Shown here piece by piece: positions 7,055 through 15,245 of a stretch of 17,111 nucleotides of DNA. The stretch covers positions 1 through 17,111 of the forward strand of contig DFYA01000320.1 of assembly GCA_002382525.1 (NCBI GenBank), read 5' to 3'. The notes under the pieces are model-generated. The model ran no database searches. It had not been told where the DNA came from and saw nothing but the letters and a program-made list of their open reading frames with translations. Positions within the stretch are counted from its first letter, which is position 1; each line of letters begins with the position of its first letter. Position numbers and translations under genes: made by a program. The stretch is from Opitutaceae bacterium UBA4094. Its GTDB lineage: Bacteria; Verrucomicrobiota; Verrucomicrobiia; Opitutales; Opitutaceae.

Positions 7055-7887
7055 GTTCACCCGTTGAATCTCCAACCACGTTGGTCATCGAAGCCGGACG
7101 GGCCGAACGGCATTACTGGAGAGACCTCTGGCGTTACCGCGAGCTGCTGGGGTTTCTCACCTGGCGCGATATCAAGGTCCGCTACAAACAAGCCGTGCTC
7201 GGCATTGCGTGGGCTCTTCTCCAACCGATCGTTACTACGATCATCTTCACGGTGGTGTTCGGCCGGCTCGCGGGCATGCCCTCGGGCGGAGTTCCCTATC
7301 CACTGCTTGTGCTCGCCGGCCTGCTGCCCTGGCAGTTTTTCTCCACGGCGTTGACCGGTTCGAGCGCGAGTCTCGTGGGCAACGCCAACTTGATATCGAA
7401 GGTCTACTTCCCGCGCCTGCTCGTGCCGATGTCGGCGGTCGGAGTCGCGATGATCGATTTCGTGATCGTGCTCGGGTTGTTCTTCGCGATGGCCCTGTGG
7501 TTCGGCTTCCTGCCGACTTGGCATTGGCTCGTGCTGCCGGTGTTTCTGATCAACGCCCTCGCGGTCGCCCTGGGAGCCGGTTTGTGGCTCACCGCGCTCA
7601 CCGTCAAGTTCCGCGACTTCCGCTTCATCGTGCCGTTCCTCCTCCAACTCGGAGTCTTCATTTCACCGGTTGGCTATCGCACCGACTTTCTAGCCGAATG
7701 GCGCAATCTGCTCGCTCTTAATCCGATGACCGGCGTCATCGATGGTTTCCGCTGGTGTCTGCTCGGCGGCACACAGGCTCTCCAGCTTAACTCGCTCTTG
7801 GCTTCGTTTATCATCAGCGCGCTCTTGGTGGTGAGCGGCATCTGGTATTTCCGCAAAACCGAACGCGGTTTCGCCGACATCATATGA
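7051..7887 (+). CDS. wzm: ABC-2 polysaccharide export permease
   Basis: The 278-residue inner-membrane protein is of the size usual for O-antigen and teichoic-acid exporter permeases. The N-terminal amphipathic region (20-45, HYWRDLWRYRELLGFLTWRD) leads into the family motif RYKQAVLGIAWALLQP (44-59). Six hydrophobic spans lie at about 48-72, 83-103, 125-150, 158-182, 190-208 and 247-267. ISKVYFPRLLVP (115-126) is the typical cytoplasmic coupling loop. It would pair with the ATPase encoded directly downstream to move lipid-linked glycan across the inner membrane. ATG at 7051 overlaps the preceding stop by 4 bases; an in-frame upstream start lies inside the preceding gene and is rejected. Confidence 0.93.
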   Translation: MSSPVESPTTLVIEAGRAERHYWRDLWRYRELLGFLTWRDIKVRYKQAVLGIAWALLQPIVTTIIFTVVFGRLAGMPSGGVPYPLLVLAGLLPWQFFSTALTGSSASLVGNANLISKVYFPRLLVPMSAVGVAMIDFVIVLGLFFAMALWFGFLPTWHWLVLPVFLINALAVALGAGLWLTALTVKFRDFRFIVPFLLQLGVFISPVGYRTDFLAEWRNLLALNPMTGVIDGFRWCLLGGTQALQLNSLLASFIISALLVVSGIWYFRKTERGFADII

Positions 7888-9089
7888 GCGCCATCATCGT
7901 CGAAGATCTGGGCAAGCGTTACCTGATCGGGCGCCAAACGCGTCATGACACGCTTCGCGATTCACTCGCTCACGGCGCGCGCAGTTTGCTCACCGCGTTC
8001 AGTCGGGGTCCCGGAGCAAACCAGGAGGAGTTCTGGGCGCTGCGTGACGTCTCGTTCAAAGTCGAACCGGGTGAGGTCGTTGGTATCATCGGACGCAATG
8101 GCGCCGGGAAATCCACGCTGCTCAAGCTGCTCTCCCGGATCGCCGAACCGACTCGTGGCCGCATCACGTTGCAGGGGCGCGTGGCATCGCTGCTCGAAGT
8201 GGGCACGGGCTTCCACCCGGAGCTGAGCGGCCGGGAAAACATATTCTTGAACGGCGCGATCCTCGGCATGTCTCGCCGCGAGATCCGCCAGAAGTTCGAT
8301 GAAATCGTCTCCTTCGCCGAGGTGGAGCGCTTCCTCGACACCCCGGTGAAACGCTACAGCAGCGGCATGTATGTGCGCCTCGCGTTCGCCGTCGCCGCTC
8401 ACCTCGAGCCCGAGATCCTCATCGTCGACGAGGTCCTCGCCGTCGGTGATGCCACCTTCCAAAAAAAGTGCCTCGGCAAGATGGGCGAGGTCGCCGGCAG
8501 CGGACGCACCGTGCTGTTCGTCAGTCATAACCTCCCGGTCGTTCGCGCGCTCTGCCGTTCCGCAGTTTTGCTGAGCGAAGGCCGGATGGTCCGCCACGGC
8601 GACGTGCAAAGCGTCGCAACCGAATACCTGCAGACCGGGCGTGTCGCAGTCGACGGTAATGCGGAGTGGTCGTGCTCGACCACCCTCGAGACTCCACACC
8701 TTGCGCGTATCGAGCTGGTCACCGGCTGCACGGTGCGACGGGGCGACCCCGTGCGCATTCGCGTGACGATCGGGGGCAGACTCCCGGAGCACCCGGTGGT
8801 GACGATCCACCTCCGCGACGACGAGGACCGCATTATCCTGCACAGCTCCGACGAATATAACCCCGCTCTCCCGCGTTCGACGGTTCGCGAAATGACGCTC
8901 GACAGCAGCGTGCTCAACGTCGGTCGCCACCACGTCCAGGTCTCCCTCGCGACCCGAAACGTCGTCGAATACGACATCAAGGAGTCGGTGCTCTGCTTCA
9001 GTGTTGAAGATCCCGATTTTGCCGTGGCCGGCACGGACGCCCACCAATGGAAAGGCGCGCTTTCGCCCCACCTTCCGGTTTGGACCTGA
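7884..9089 (+). CDS. wzt: ABC polysaccharide exporter ATPase with C-terminal glycan-recognition domain
   Basis: The 401-residue protein has a nucleotide-binding domain (about 1-250) and an extra domain (about 255-401). Walker A is GRNGAGKST at 70-78; the signature is YSSGM (158-162), the variant usual in Wzt/TagH exporters, instead of LSGGQ; Walker B is ILIVDE (178-183); and the switch histidine is H215. The C-terminal part, rich in beta strands (VRIRVTIGG, VVTIHLRDD), corresponds to the Wzt C-terminal domain. In the E. coli O8/O9a systems this domain binds the modified non-reducing end of the finished O-polysaccharide. ATGA overlap at 7884 ties it to wzm. Having this domain suggests that chain ends carry a recognised cap, and a methyltransferase gene follows immediately. 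Confidence 0.93.
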   Translation: MSAIIVEDLGKRYLIGRQTRHDTLRDSLAHGARSLLTAFSRGPGANQEEFWALRDVSFKVEPGEVVGIIGRNGAGKSTLLKLLSRIAEPTRGRITLQGRVASLLEVGTGFHPELSGRENIFLNGAILGMSRREIRQKFDEIVSFAEVERFLDTPVKRYSSGMYVRLAFAVAAHLEPEILIVDEVLAVGDATFQKKCLGKMGEVAGSGRTVLFVSHNLPVVRALCRSAVLLSEGRMVRHGDVQSVATEYLQTGRVAVDGNAEWSCSTTLETPHLARIELVTGCTVRRGDPVRIRVTIGGRLPEHPVVTIHLRDDEDRIILHSSDEYNPALPRSTVREMTLDSSVLNVGRHHVQVSLATRNVVEYDIKESVLCFSVEDPDFAVAGTDAHQWKGALSPHLPVWT

Positions 9090-9112
9090 ACGGCCATCTC
9101 TCCTCGTCCGAC

Positions 9113-9937
9113 ATGGTAACGTCTCCGATTTCAAAGAAACTCAACCTCGGCTGCGGCTCTCGTGCGCTGCCAACTTGGGTCAACCTCGACTTCGCCGCCC
9201 AGCCGGGGCTTGTTGCCGAGCACGACCTGCGCCAACCGCTGCCGTTCGCAGCCGCCACGTTTGACGTGGTCTATCATTCGCACGTCCTCGAACACCTCTC
9301 GCCCGCTGACGCGCATCGCTTTCTAGCGGAATGCCAACGTGTCCTCCGGCCCGGCGGCATTTTCCGCATCGCCGTTCCCGATCTCGAGCAAAAGGCCTGG
9401 CTTTATCTTGAGAAACTCGCCGCCGCCGAACGTGCGACGTCCGAACACACGGCCGCCGAACACGAGTGGATGGTGATCGAATTGATCGACCAAATGGTGC
9501 GGACGCGTTCGGGTGGCGCCATGGGCGACTTCATGGTCGGCGGTCGCGCCGACGCGCTCGCCTCCGCCCGCATCGGCGACGAGTTCTCCCTCGCCAAAAA
9601 GGCGATCGCCCACACCCCCGACCAGAGCCGCGTCCGGCCGGGCATCCGCGCGCGGCTTGCGCGCGTGCTTCGCCGCTTCGCAGGAGTCTCCGAGGACGAA
9701 TGGCAATGGCTGCTCTTCCGCCGGCGAGGTGAATCACACCTCTGGATGTATGATCGCGCCTCGTTGCGGTCTCTCTTGGCCGAGTGTGGTTTTTCGGACT
9801 GCTCGGTGGTCGACGCGTTCAACAGCCGCATACCGGATTGGACGGCCGATGGTCGTTGGCTCGACGTCGAGCAGGAGCGCGCGCGCAAACCGGACAGCCT
9901 CTTCATGGAGGCAACCAAACCCTCCGACACCGCGTGA
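9113..9937 (+). CDS. SAM-dependent methyltransferase (class I, type 11-like)
   Basis: The 274-residue protein begins almost at once with motif I, KLNLGCGSRALPTWVNLD (9-26). It continues with a DLRQPLPF segment and FDVVYHSHVLEHL (50-62), then RVLRPGG (77-82) and IAVPDLE: the classic SAM-binding order. The middle and C-terminus (about 105-274) are family-poor, with a closing LLAECGF block. The ATG at 9113 is preferred, 23 bases after the wzt stop; an in-frame ATG at 9047 would overlap wzt by 43 bases and adds no recognisable fold. It probably methylates a sugar or the polymer end; substrate unknown. It ends in a GTGA overlap with the next gene. Confidence 0.85.
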   Translation: MVTSPISKKLNLGCGSRALPTWVNLDFAAQPGLVAEHDLRQPLPFAAATFDVVYHSHVLEHLSPADAHRFLAECQRVLRPGGIFRIAVPDLEQKAWLYLEKLAAAERATSEHTAAEHEWMVIELIDQMVRTRSGGAMGDFMVGGRADALASARIGDEFSLAKKAIAHTPDQSRVRPGIRARLARVLRRFAGVSEDEWQWLLFRRRGESHLWMYDRASLRSLLAECGFSDCSVVDAFNSRIPDWTADGRWLDVEQERARKPDSLFMEATKPSDTA

Positions 9938-11202
9938 ATTTATCGCCGCCAATCATCAACCTGGCCATGACCCTCGAAGGCGGCGCCGGGGTGGCGTTGA
10001 CGCGCAGTCATCGCGCTTTTCTCGATGCTGGAATGCCATCGCGAATCCTGACGGGGATCACCCCGTCCCGCCAAGTTGAGGCGGTAGAGGTCTGCCCCCG
10101 TCGACCCGCGGGGCTCAGCGAACGGATCGCCCGTCGTCTCGGCGTGCGTCTCGACCGCTCTGAACGCCTGTTACGCGCGGTCGAAAAGTCCCGATCCGAC
10201 GCCCCGGAATGCCGCGGCTACGAGTTGTTTTCACCGCCCTTCAGCCGCTACCACCCCGAGTTGCACCCATGGGTCAAAGAGGCGCCGCTGGTGCACCTGC
10301 ATTGGGTCGCGGGGTTCGTGGATTGGGCGCGCTTTTTCACGACCGCACAAGTGCCCGCCGTTTTCACCCTCCACGACCAGCAGCCCTACCTCGGCGGAGT
10401 TCACTATGAGGACGATCTCGCGGATAATCCGTGGTTGGAACCGTTCGAGCGAACCGCGCGCGAGCTCAAACTGGCGGCCCTCCGCCCCCGCCGCGTCGCG
10501 GTGGTCGGCAATAGCGAATGGAACACCCAGGCCGCGCGCCACTCAGGCTTTTTTCCCGAAGGAGCGACGTTCCACACCATACCCTACGCGCTCGACACGA
10601 CGGTGTTTGCGCCACGCACACAAAGCGCCGCCCGCGCCGAACTCGGCCTTCCTGCAGAGGGGAAAATCGTCGGGTTTGCCTGCGATGACCTCGGCAACCA
10701 CCGCAAAGGTTTCGACGTGCTGGCCGATGCATTGCGGTCGTTGCCCACCGAGGTGATTCGCTCCACGTCCTTGGTGAGTTTCGGACGGGCTCCCGGGAGC
10801 GAGCTTGCGCGGACCGTCGCCTTGCCATGGAAGCACCTCGGCTATCTCGCCGACGACGCGGCTAAAGCAACCGCCTACTCAGCCATGGATGTGTTTGTGG
10901 TTCCCTCGCGTGCCGAAGCTTTCGGTCAAACGGCCATCGAAGCCATGGCCTGTGGCGCCGCTGTCGTCGCCTCGCGAGTCGGTGGATTGATCGAAGCCGT
11001 CGACCACGGGCGCGGAGGGATACTGGTCACGCCCGGCGATCCCGCCTCGCTGCGCGACGGCATCCAAGACCTCCTCGCCTCCACCGAGCGCCGCGCGGGT
11101 CTCATCGCATCCGCCCGGGCTCATGTCGTCAGACAACACGCCCCCGCGAGCCACGCCGCCGCCTACCGATCGGTCTTCGCGCAACTCCGCTCGTCGCCGT
11201 GA
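9934..11202 (+). CDS. Glycosyltransferase family 4, WcaC-like
   Basis: The 422-residue GT-B enzyme starts with INLAMTLEGGAGVALTRSHRAF (8-29), a glycine-rich N-terminal pattern typical of WcaC-like transferases, and has LVHLHWVAGFVDW at 119-131. The donor domain includes GFACDD (247-252), HRKGFDVLADAL, and EX7E as EAFGQTAIE with E328 and E336, followed by ASRVGGLIEAV. I chose GTG at 9934, which gives a 4-base GTGA overlap with the methyltransferase stop; the frame is open back to an ATG at 9784, but that stretch lies within the methyltransferase gene and is not glycosyltransferase-like. Donor and acceptor are unknown. Confidence 0.88.
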   Translation: MNLSPPIINLAMTLEGGAGVALTRSHRAFLDAGMPSRILTGITPSRQVEAVEVCPRRPAGLSERIARRLGVRLDRSERLLRAVEKSRSDAPECRGYELFSPPFSRYHPELHPWVKEAPLVHLHWVAGFVDWARFFTTAQVPAVFTLHDQQPYLGGVHYEDDLADNPWLEPFERTARELKLAALRPRRVAVVGNSEWNTQAARHSGFFPEGATFHTIPYALDTTVFAPRTQSAARAELGLPAEGKIVGFACDDLGNHRKGFDVLADALRSLPTEVIRSTSLVSFGRAPGSELARTVALPWKHLGYLADDAAKATAYSAMDVFVVPSRAEAFGQTAIEAMACGAAVVASRVGGLIEAVDHGRGGILVTPGDPASLRDGIQDLLASTERRAGLIASARAHVVRQHAPASHAAAYRSVFAQLRSSP

Positions 11203-12395
11203 TCTCCCGCTTGCCGCAACCCACCGCTTTTCCGCCGCCACCCGAAGGCCGCTCCGGCTGGCCGTGGACAACCACGGAGGTCGCGACCACCGACGCAGGC
11301 ACTCTGTGGCCGCGAATCACAATCGTCACACCGTCCTTCAACCAAGGCGCCTTTATCGAGGAGACCATTCGATCCATCCTGCTCCAAGGGTATCCGAATC
11401 TAGAATACATCATAATCGACGGCGGCAGCACCGACTGCACCATGGAGGTCGTTGGGAAATATTCCGCGTGGATCACTCACGCGGTAAGCGAACCCGATCG
11501 CGGACAGTCCCACGCGATCAACAAGGGCCTGATTCTCGCCACGGGTGAATGGTTTAACTGGATCAACAGTGACGACTTCCTCGCCCCGGGAGCGTTGTTT
11601 GCTTTGGCCGAGGCCGCCATCGCGATTCCCGGCCGGGTTGTGGTGAGTGGAGTCACTGCCAACTTACGCGAAGACACTGTGTTTTCCCGGTATGCGGCGC
11701 ACGTCGCTCCGGTCTGGCCGGACGCGCTGTTCTCACTACGCGTCAACCAACCCGGATCCCTCCTGCACCTTCCGTCGGTGCAGGCCGCAGGCGGCGTAGC
11801 GGAAGATCTGCGCCTCGTGATGGACTTGGATCTGTGGCTGCGCCTTCTGCGCATGCACGGGCCTGAAGCGCTTGGGGCGATCGACAACGAGGTCGCTACC
11901 TACCGGTATCATCACGACTCCAAGACTTGCTCGGCCGACGATGTCTTTGCCCTCGAAGAATTCGGGGTGCTGATCGACCTCGCTGCGTCCGTAGAGGGTC
12001 TCGAAGTGCCCCACTCGCTGGCATCACTGCGAGCCCGGAGTCCGGCAGCGCGACGTCGGTTCGTCGGTTCCCTCCCGGTTAACACCGCCGCCGCGGAACG
12101 CGCGTGGCTTCGCCGGCTGGTTGTCGATGACAGCTTGCTCTTTCGTGCCGTGCGCCAAACCGCATCGGAAAAAACCGACGCATTTTCCACTTTCGAGCAG
12201 TTGCTCAACGAGATCACCCCGGCGCTGCGCCGCCACTATCCTCGCGGCCAGACCTCCCGAATCCTTGCCCAAGCGTGCCTCTGCGCGATGCAGTTACACG
12301 GACAAGTCATACCTTTAACCGCTCTGCGCGTGTTCTCGGCGGTGCCCTCATGGACTTCCGCCAAGGCACTCGCCCGTCTTCTCCTTCGCCGATGA
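11199..12395 (+). CDS. Glycosyltransferase family 2
   Basis: A 398-residue inverting GT-A enzyme. After a proline-rich leader carrying GWPW (20-23), the fold begins with ITIVTPSFNQGAFIEETI (40-57). It continues with LEYIIIDGGSTD (68-79), the SEPDRGQSHAINKG segment (97-110) and the metal-binding NSDD at 123-126. The leader with GWPW and the SEPDRGQSHAINKG block mark a recognisable GT2 subgroup. Residues about 245-398 are an additional helical tail. GTG at 11199 overlaps the previous stop as GTGA and keeps the conserved leader; it ends in an ATGA overlap with the next GT2 gene. Sugar specificity is not predictable. Confidence 0.9.
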   Translation: MISRLPQPTAFPPPPEGRSGWPWTTTEVATTDAGTLWPRITIVTPSFNQGAFIEETIRSILLQGYPNLEYIIIDGGSTDCTMEVVGKYSAWITHAVSEPDRGQSHAINKGLILATGEWFNWINSDDFLAPGALFALAEAAIAIPGRVVVSGVTANLREDTVFSRYAAHVAPVWPDALFSLRVNQPGSLLHLPSVQAAGGVAEDLRLVMDLDLWLRLLRMHGPEALGAIDNEVATYRYHHDSKTCSADDVFALEEFGVLIDLAASVEGLEVPHSLASLRARSPAARRRFVGSLPVNTAAAERAWLRRLVVDDSLLFRAVRQTASEKTDAFSTFEQLLNEITPALRRHYPRGQTSRILAQACLCAMQLHGQVIPLTALRVFSAVPSWTSAKALARLLLRR

Positions 12396-13375
12396 ACGCC
12401 CCTGCCATCACGGTGCTTATGCCGGTCCACAATGGGGCCGCGTATCTCAAGGAATCCGTGGATAGCATTCTTGCGCAGACCTACACGGACTTCGAACTCT
12501 TGGTGATCGACGACGGTTCGACCGATGTCAGCCCAAGCATTCTCTCGGCATGCAACGATCGCCGTTTGCGCGTGGAGCGTTTTAACACAAAGCGCGGCAT
12601 CGTCGCGGCGCTCAACCGCGGTCTGGCTCTTGCCCAGGGCGCTTACATTGCCCGAATGGATGCGGACGACATTGCCGAACCCGGCCGCCTCGCCGACCAG
12701 TTCGCGTTCATGGAAGCCAACCCGGATGTGGGTGCGCTCGGAACCGACATCACTCCGATTGGAGAAGTTGTATCCCCAAGCTGGATACGCTATTTCGATG
12801 CGGAAAACCTGCGAATTTCCCTTCTATTCGAAAATCCCCTCTGTCATCCAACGGTCATCCTCCGTCGCTCCGCGCTCGCTTCGGCCGGGGGTGCCTACCC
12901 CGACAATAGCCCCCACGCCGAGGAGTATGCGTTGTGGATACGGCTCTCAGCCCACGCGAAACTGGTCAACCTTCCGCAACCCTTGCTTCGCTACCGCATG
13001 CACGCGGGCCAGATTTCACGTCAAAAAAGCGTGGTTCAATCGCACTCAATCGACCGCCTGGTCGGCGCGCAGCTCGACGCCCTCGGACTGCCTGCCGGCG
13101 CCCGCGATCTACGCCTCCACCACACGCTCGCCAACGGCTTTTTCCCCGCCTTCGGCCTTTCACAGGCACTGCGAAAATGGTGCGACTCACTCATCACCGC
13201 CAACGCCCGGGCCCGCCTGTATCCCGCTGATATCTTATTTGCTCAACTCGAAGCGCGCCGAGCGAGTGCGTTGGCGCGCCATGATACTCAACTCCGGGCC
13301 ATGCCCTTTCCTCGACGCCTACAGTGGCGCGTCACTTCATCGATCTCGTTGCTCGGCCGCGCCGACCCTCGGTAA
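12392..13375 (+). CDS. Glycosyltransferase family 2
   Basis: A 327-residue GT-A enzyme. It shows ITVLMPVHNGAAYLKESVDS (6-25), LLVIDDGSTD (36-45), RGIVAALNRGL, and the catalytic metal site RMDADD (88-93). HPTVILRRSAL and EEYALWIRL follow, as in many polysaccharide GT2 proteins. ATG at 12392 gives an ATGA overlap with the preceding gene; an in-frame start at 12275 would put 39 unrelated residues in front of the core strand. The C-terminal 100 residues are basic and may sit on the membrane (inference). A 17-base gap separates it from the next methyltransferase gene. Confidence 0.9.
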   Translation: MNAPAITVLMPVHNGAAYLKESVDSILAQTYTDFELLVIDDGSTDVSPSILSACNDRRLRVERFNTKRGIVAALNRGLALAQGAYIARMDADDIAEPGRLADQFAFMEANPDVGALGTDITPIGEVVSPSWIRYFDAENLRISLLFENPLCHPTVILRRSALASAGGAYPDNSPHAEEYALWIRLSAHAKLVNLPQPLLRYRMHAGQISRQKSVVQSHSIDRLVGAQLDALGLPAGARDLRLHHTLANGFFPAFGLSQALRKWCDSLITANARARLYPADILFAQLEARRASALARHDTQLRAMPFPRRLQWRVTSSISLLGRADPR

Positions 13376-13392
13376 ATTGCCACGCCGCCGCC

Positions 13393-14217
13393 ATGACCTC
13401 GCTCAAACAATTCATCAAACGAAACCTGCCCGGCGTCGCCTCGGTGTGGACCGATCTGCATTCGTCCCGCTACTTTGAGCGACGGTATGGCGCGATGAAC
13501 CGCGACGTGCGCCAAACCCTCTACGGCAACGCGCCCGTCGTCGTCCTCTCCGGCCCGTTCAAAGGCATGCGCTACACCGCCGAAATCGGATGGGGGTCGA
13601 TGACCCCAAAATGGATCGGCTGCTACGAAGACGAGCTTTCCGACGTAATGAAGAAGGTGATACAACGAGCGCCTTCGCTAATCGTCGATCTGGGCGCCGC
13701 CGAGGGCTACTTCGCCGTGGGTCTCGCTCGCGCCCTCCCTGGCACGGTCGTGCACGCGTTTGACGGCTCGCGCCGTGCACGCCGGGGGCAACGCGCGCTC
13801 TCGCGCCTCAATGGCTGCGCCAACGTCCGTATCCACGGTCTTTGCAGTCATCGCGATTTGGATACGCTCCTCGCCGGGCAGGCGACGCCGTTTGTGCTTT
13901 GCGACATCGAGGGCGCGGAGATGCAGCTGCTCGATCCCGCCGAGGCCGGCCATCTCGCGCGGGCCGACGTTCTCGTGGAATGTCACCGCTCCGGCGACTT
14001 TTCGCCGTTTCAAAACGCCGACCAGGTCACGCGGCGTTTTGAACAAACCCATCTCGTCGAGCAGATCGTCAGCCGCGACCGCGATCCTGTCGCGGTCGCC
14101 TCGCTCCATCCTTCGCTCTCCGGTCGCGGCTCCGCCTGGCTACGTGCCGCCGCGGATGAAGGACGCGGAGAACCTCAATGCTGGCTCTGGATGCGCTCCC
14201 GCGCCGCTGCAGCCTGA
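13393..14217 (+). CDS. FkbM-like SAM-dependent methyltransferase
   Basis: A 274-residue protein with an N-terminal region of about 90 residues, then SAM motif I as LIVDLGAAEGYFAVGLARAL (96-115) and HAFDGSRRAR with the ribose-binding acidic residue D124. Further on, FVLCDIEGAEMQLLD (167-181) has the DIEGAE pattern of FkbM-type methyltransferases. It probably adds a methyl group to a glycan or its precursor; the substrate is unknown. ATG at 13393 lies 17 bases after the previous stop and starts a typical amphipathic leader; an in-frame ATG at 13324 overlaps the GT2 gene. It is the second methyltransferase in the operon and is not a close copy of the first. Confidence 0.82.
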   Translation: MTSLKQFIKRNLPGVASVWTDLHSSRYFERRYGAMNRDVRQTLYGNAPVVVLSGPFKGMRYTAEIGWGSMTPKWIGCYEDELSDVMKKVIQRAPSLIVDLGAAEGYFAVGLARALPGTVVHAFDGSRRARRGQRALSRLNGCANVRIHGLCSHRDLDTLLAGQATPFVLCDIEGAEMQLLDPAEAGHLARADVLVECHRSGDFSPFQNADQVTRRFEQTHLVEQIVSRDRDPVAVASLHPSLSGRGSAWLRAAADEGRGEPQCWLWMRSRAAAA

Positions 14218-14234
14218 CGGGCGCCTTCTTACCC

Positions 14235-15245
14235 ATGCGCATCCTTCAACTCGCGACCGGTTTCCTGCCTCAACGCGGCGGCATCGAGACCGTCTCATCT
14301 TTGCTCGCCCGAGAGTTTGCGCGGCTCGGCCACGCTTCCGTCGTGCTCACACGGACCGTCGCGCGTTCGCCTGCTTCGCACGGCGTCGAAGTGTTGCGCG
14401 CACCGTCGCCCCTCCGCGTGCTCCACGAGATCATCAAGGCCGACGCCGTTATTCTCCACGGCGTCCCGGTGCGCCTCGCCTGGCCGCTCGCGTTTCTTCG
14501 CAAACGTGCGGTCATCATCAAACACATGTGGGACAACCCATCCCCTTCATGCTTACGCGCGAGGATCACAGAGCAAAACCCCGCTTTGTGCGTAAGCCGC
14601 TACATGGCGTCGCTCGGCCCCGCACCGACGGGCACAATCGCCAACCCCTATGATGAGTCCCTCTTTAACGAGTCCGATTCTACGGCCCCGACGCGCGATC
14701 ACGATCTTGTGTTCATGGGCCGCGTCACACGCGACAAAGGCGTATTCGCCTTCATCGAACTCGTAGCGGACTTGGCGCGAACGCATCCCCGCCTTTCCGC
14801 AACCATCATCGGCGATGGCCCCGACTCAGTGAACGCGCGCGCCCAAGTGTCCGCGCTCAAACTCGACGGCGTTATCCGATTCACTGGAGAACTCGCGCCG
14901 GAACAGTCCGCCGCCGAACTGCGTCGCCATCGGATTTTCGTTTTCCCGGCGCTCTGGGACGAGCCGTTCGGCATCGTCGCCCTCGAGGCCATCGCGTGCG
15001 GTGCCGTGGTCGTCGGCTACGCCTCCGGCGGCATTCCCGAAGCCATCGGCCCCTGCGGTGAGGTCGTGGCAACGGGTGATCTTCCTCGCTTGAAGGAACA
15101 CGTCGTTCGGCTCCTTGCGGACGAAACGGCCCGCGCCGATCTGCTGAGCCGGCGCGATGCCCACCTCGCTCGTCACCGGGCACCCGCCGTTGCGCAATCC
15201 TACGTCGAGTATATCCAGCAGCCCGCCCCCGGTCCGCACTCATGA
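14235..15245 (+). CDS. Glycosyltransferase family 4
   Basis: A 336-residue GT-B enzyme, somewhat short for the family. It opens with MRILQLATGFLPQRGGIETV (1-20), a standard GT4 acceptor-domain beginning with the glycine-rich loop. The donor domain has LVFMGRVTRDKGV (158-170), TIIGDGPD (190-197), and EX7E as EPFGIVALE with E243 and E251, followed by GYASGGIPEAIG. ATG at 14235 lies 17 bases past the methyltransferase stop and puts the first beta strand at residue 2; the upstream ATG at 14178 overlaps the previous gene. It ends in an ATGA overlap with the next GT4 gene. Confidence 0.9.
   Translation: MRILQLATGFLPQRGGIETVSSLLAREFARLGHASVVLTRTVARSPASHGVEVLRAPSPLRVLHEIIKADAVILHGVPVRLAWPLAFLRKRAVIIKHMWDNPSPSCLRARITEQNPALCVSRYMASLGPAPTGTIANPYDESLFNESDSTAPTRDHDLVFMGRVTRDKGVFAFIELVADLARTHPRLSATIIGDGPDSVNARAQVSALKLDGVIRFTGELAPEQSAAELRRHRIFVFPALWDEPFGIVALEAIACGAVVVGYASGGIPEAIGPCGEVVATGDLPRLKEHVVRLLADETARADLLSRRDAHLARHRAPAVAQSYVEYIQQPAPGPHS

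Noticed and set aside
7962..9134. Minus-strand open frame (390 codons) opposite wzt
   Set aside because: Fully antisense to a gene with Walker A, signature and Walker B motifs; no domain-like features. The minus-strand frame at 4074-5231 opposite asnB is rejected for the same reason.
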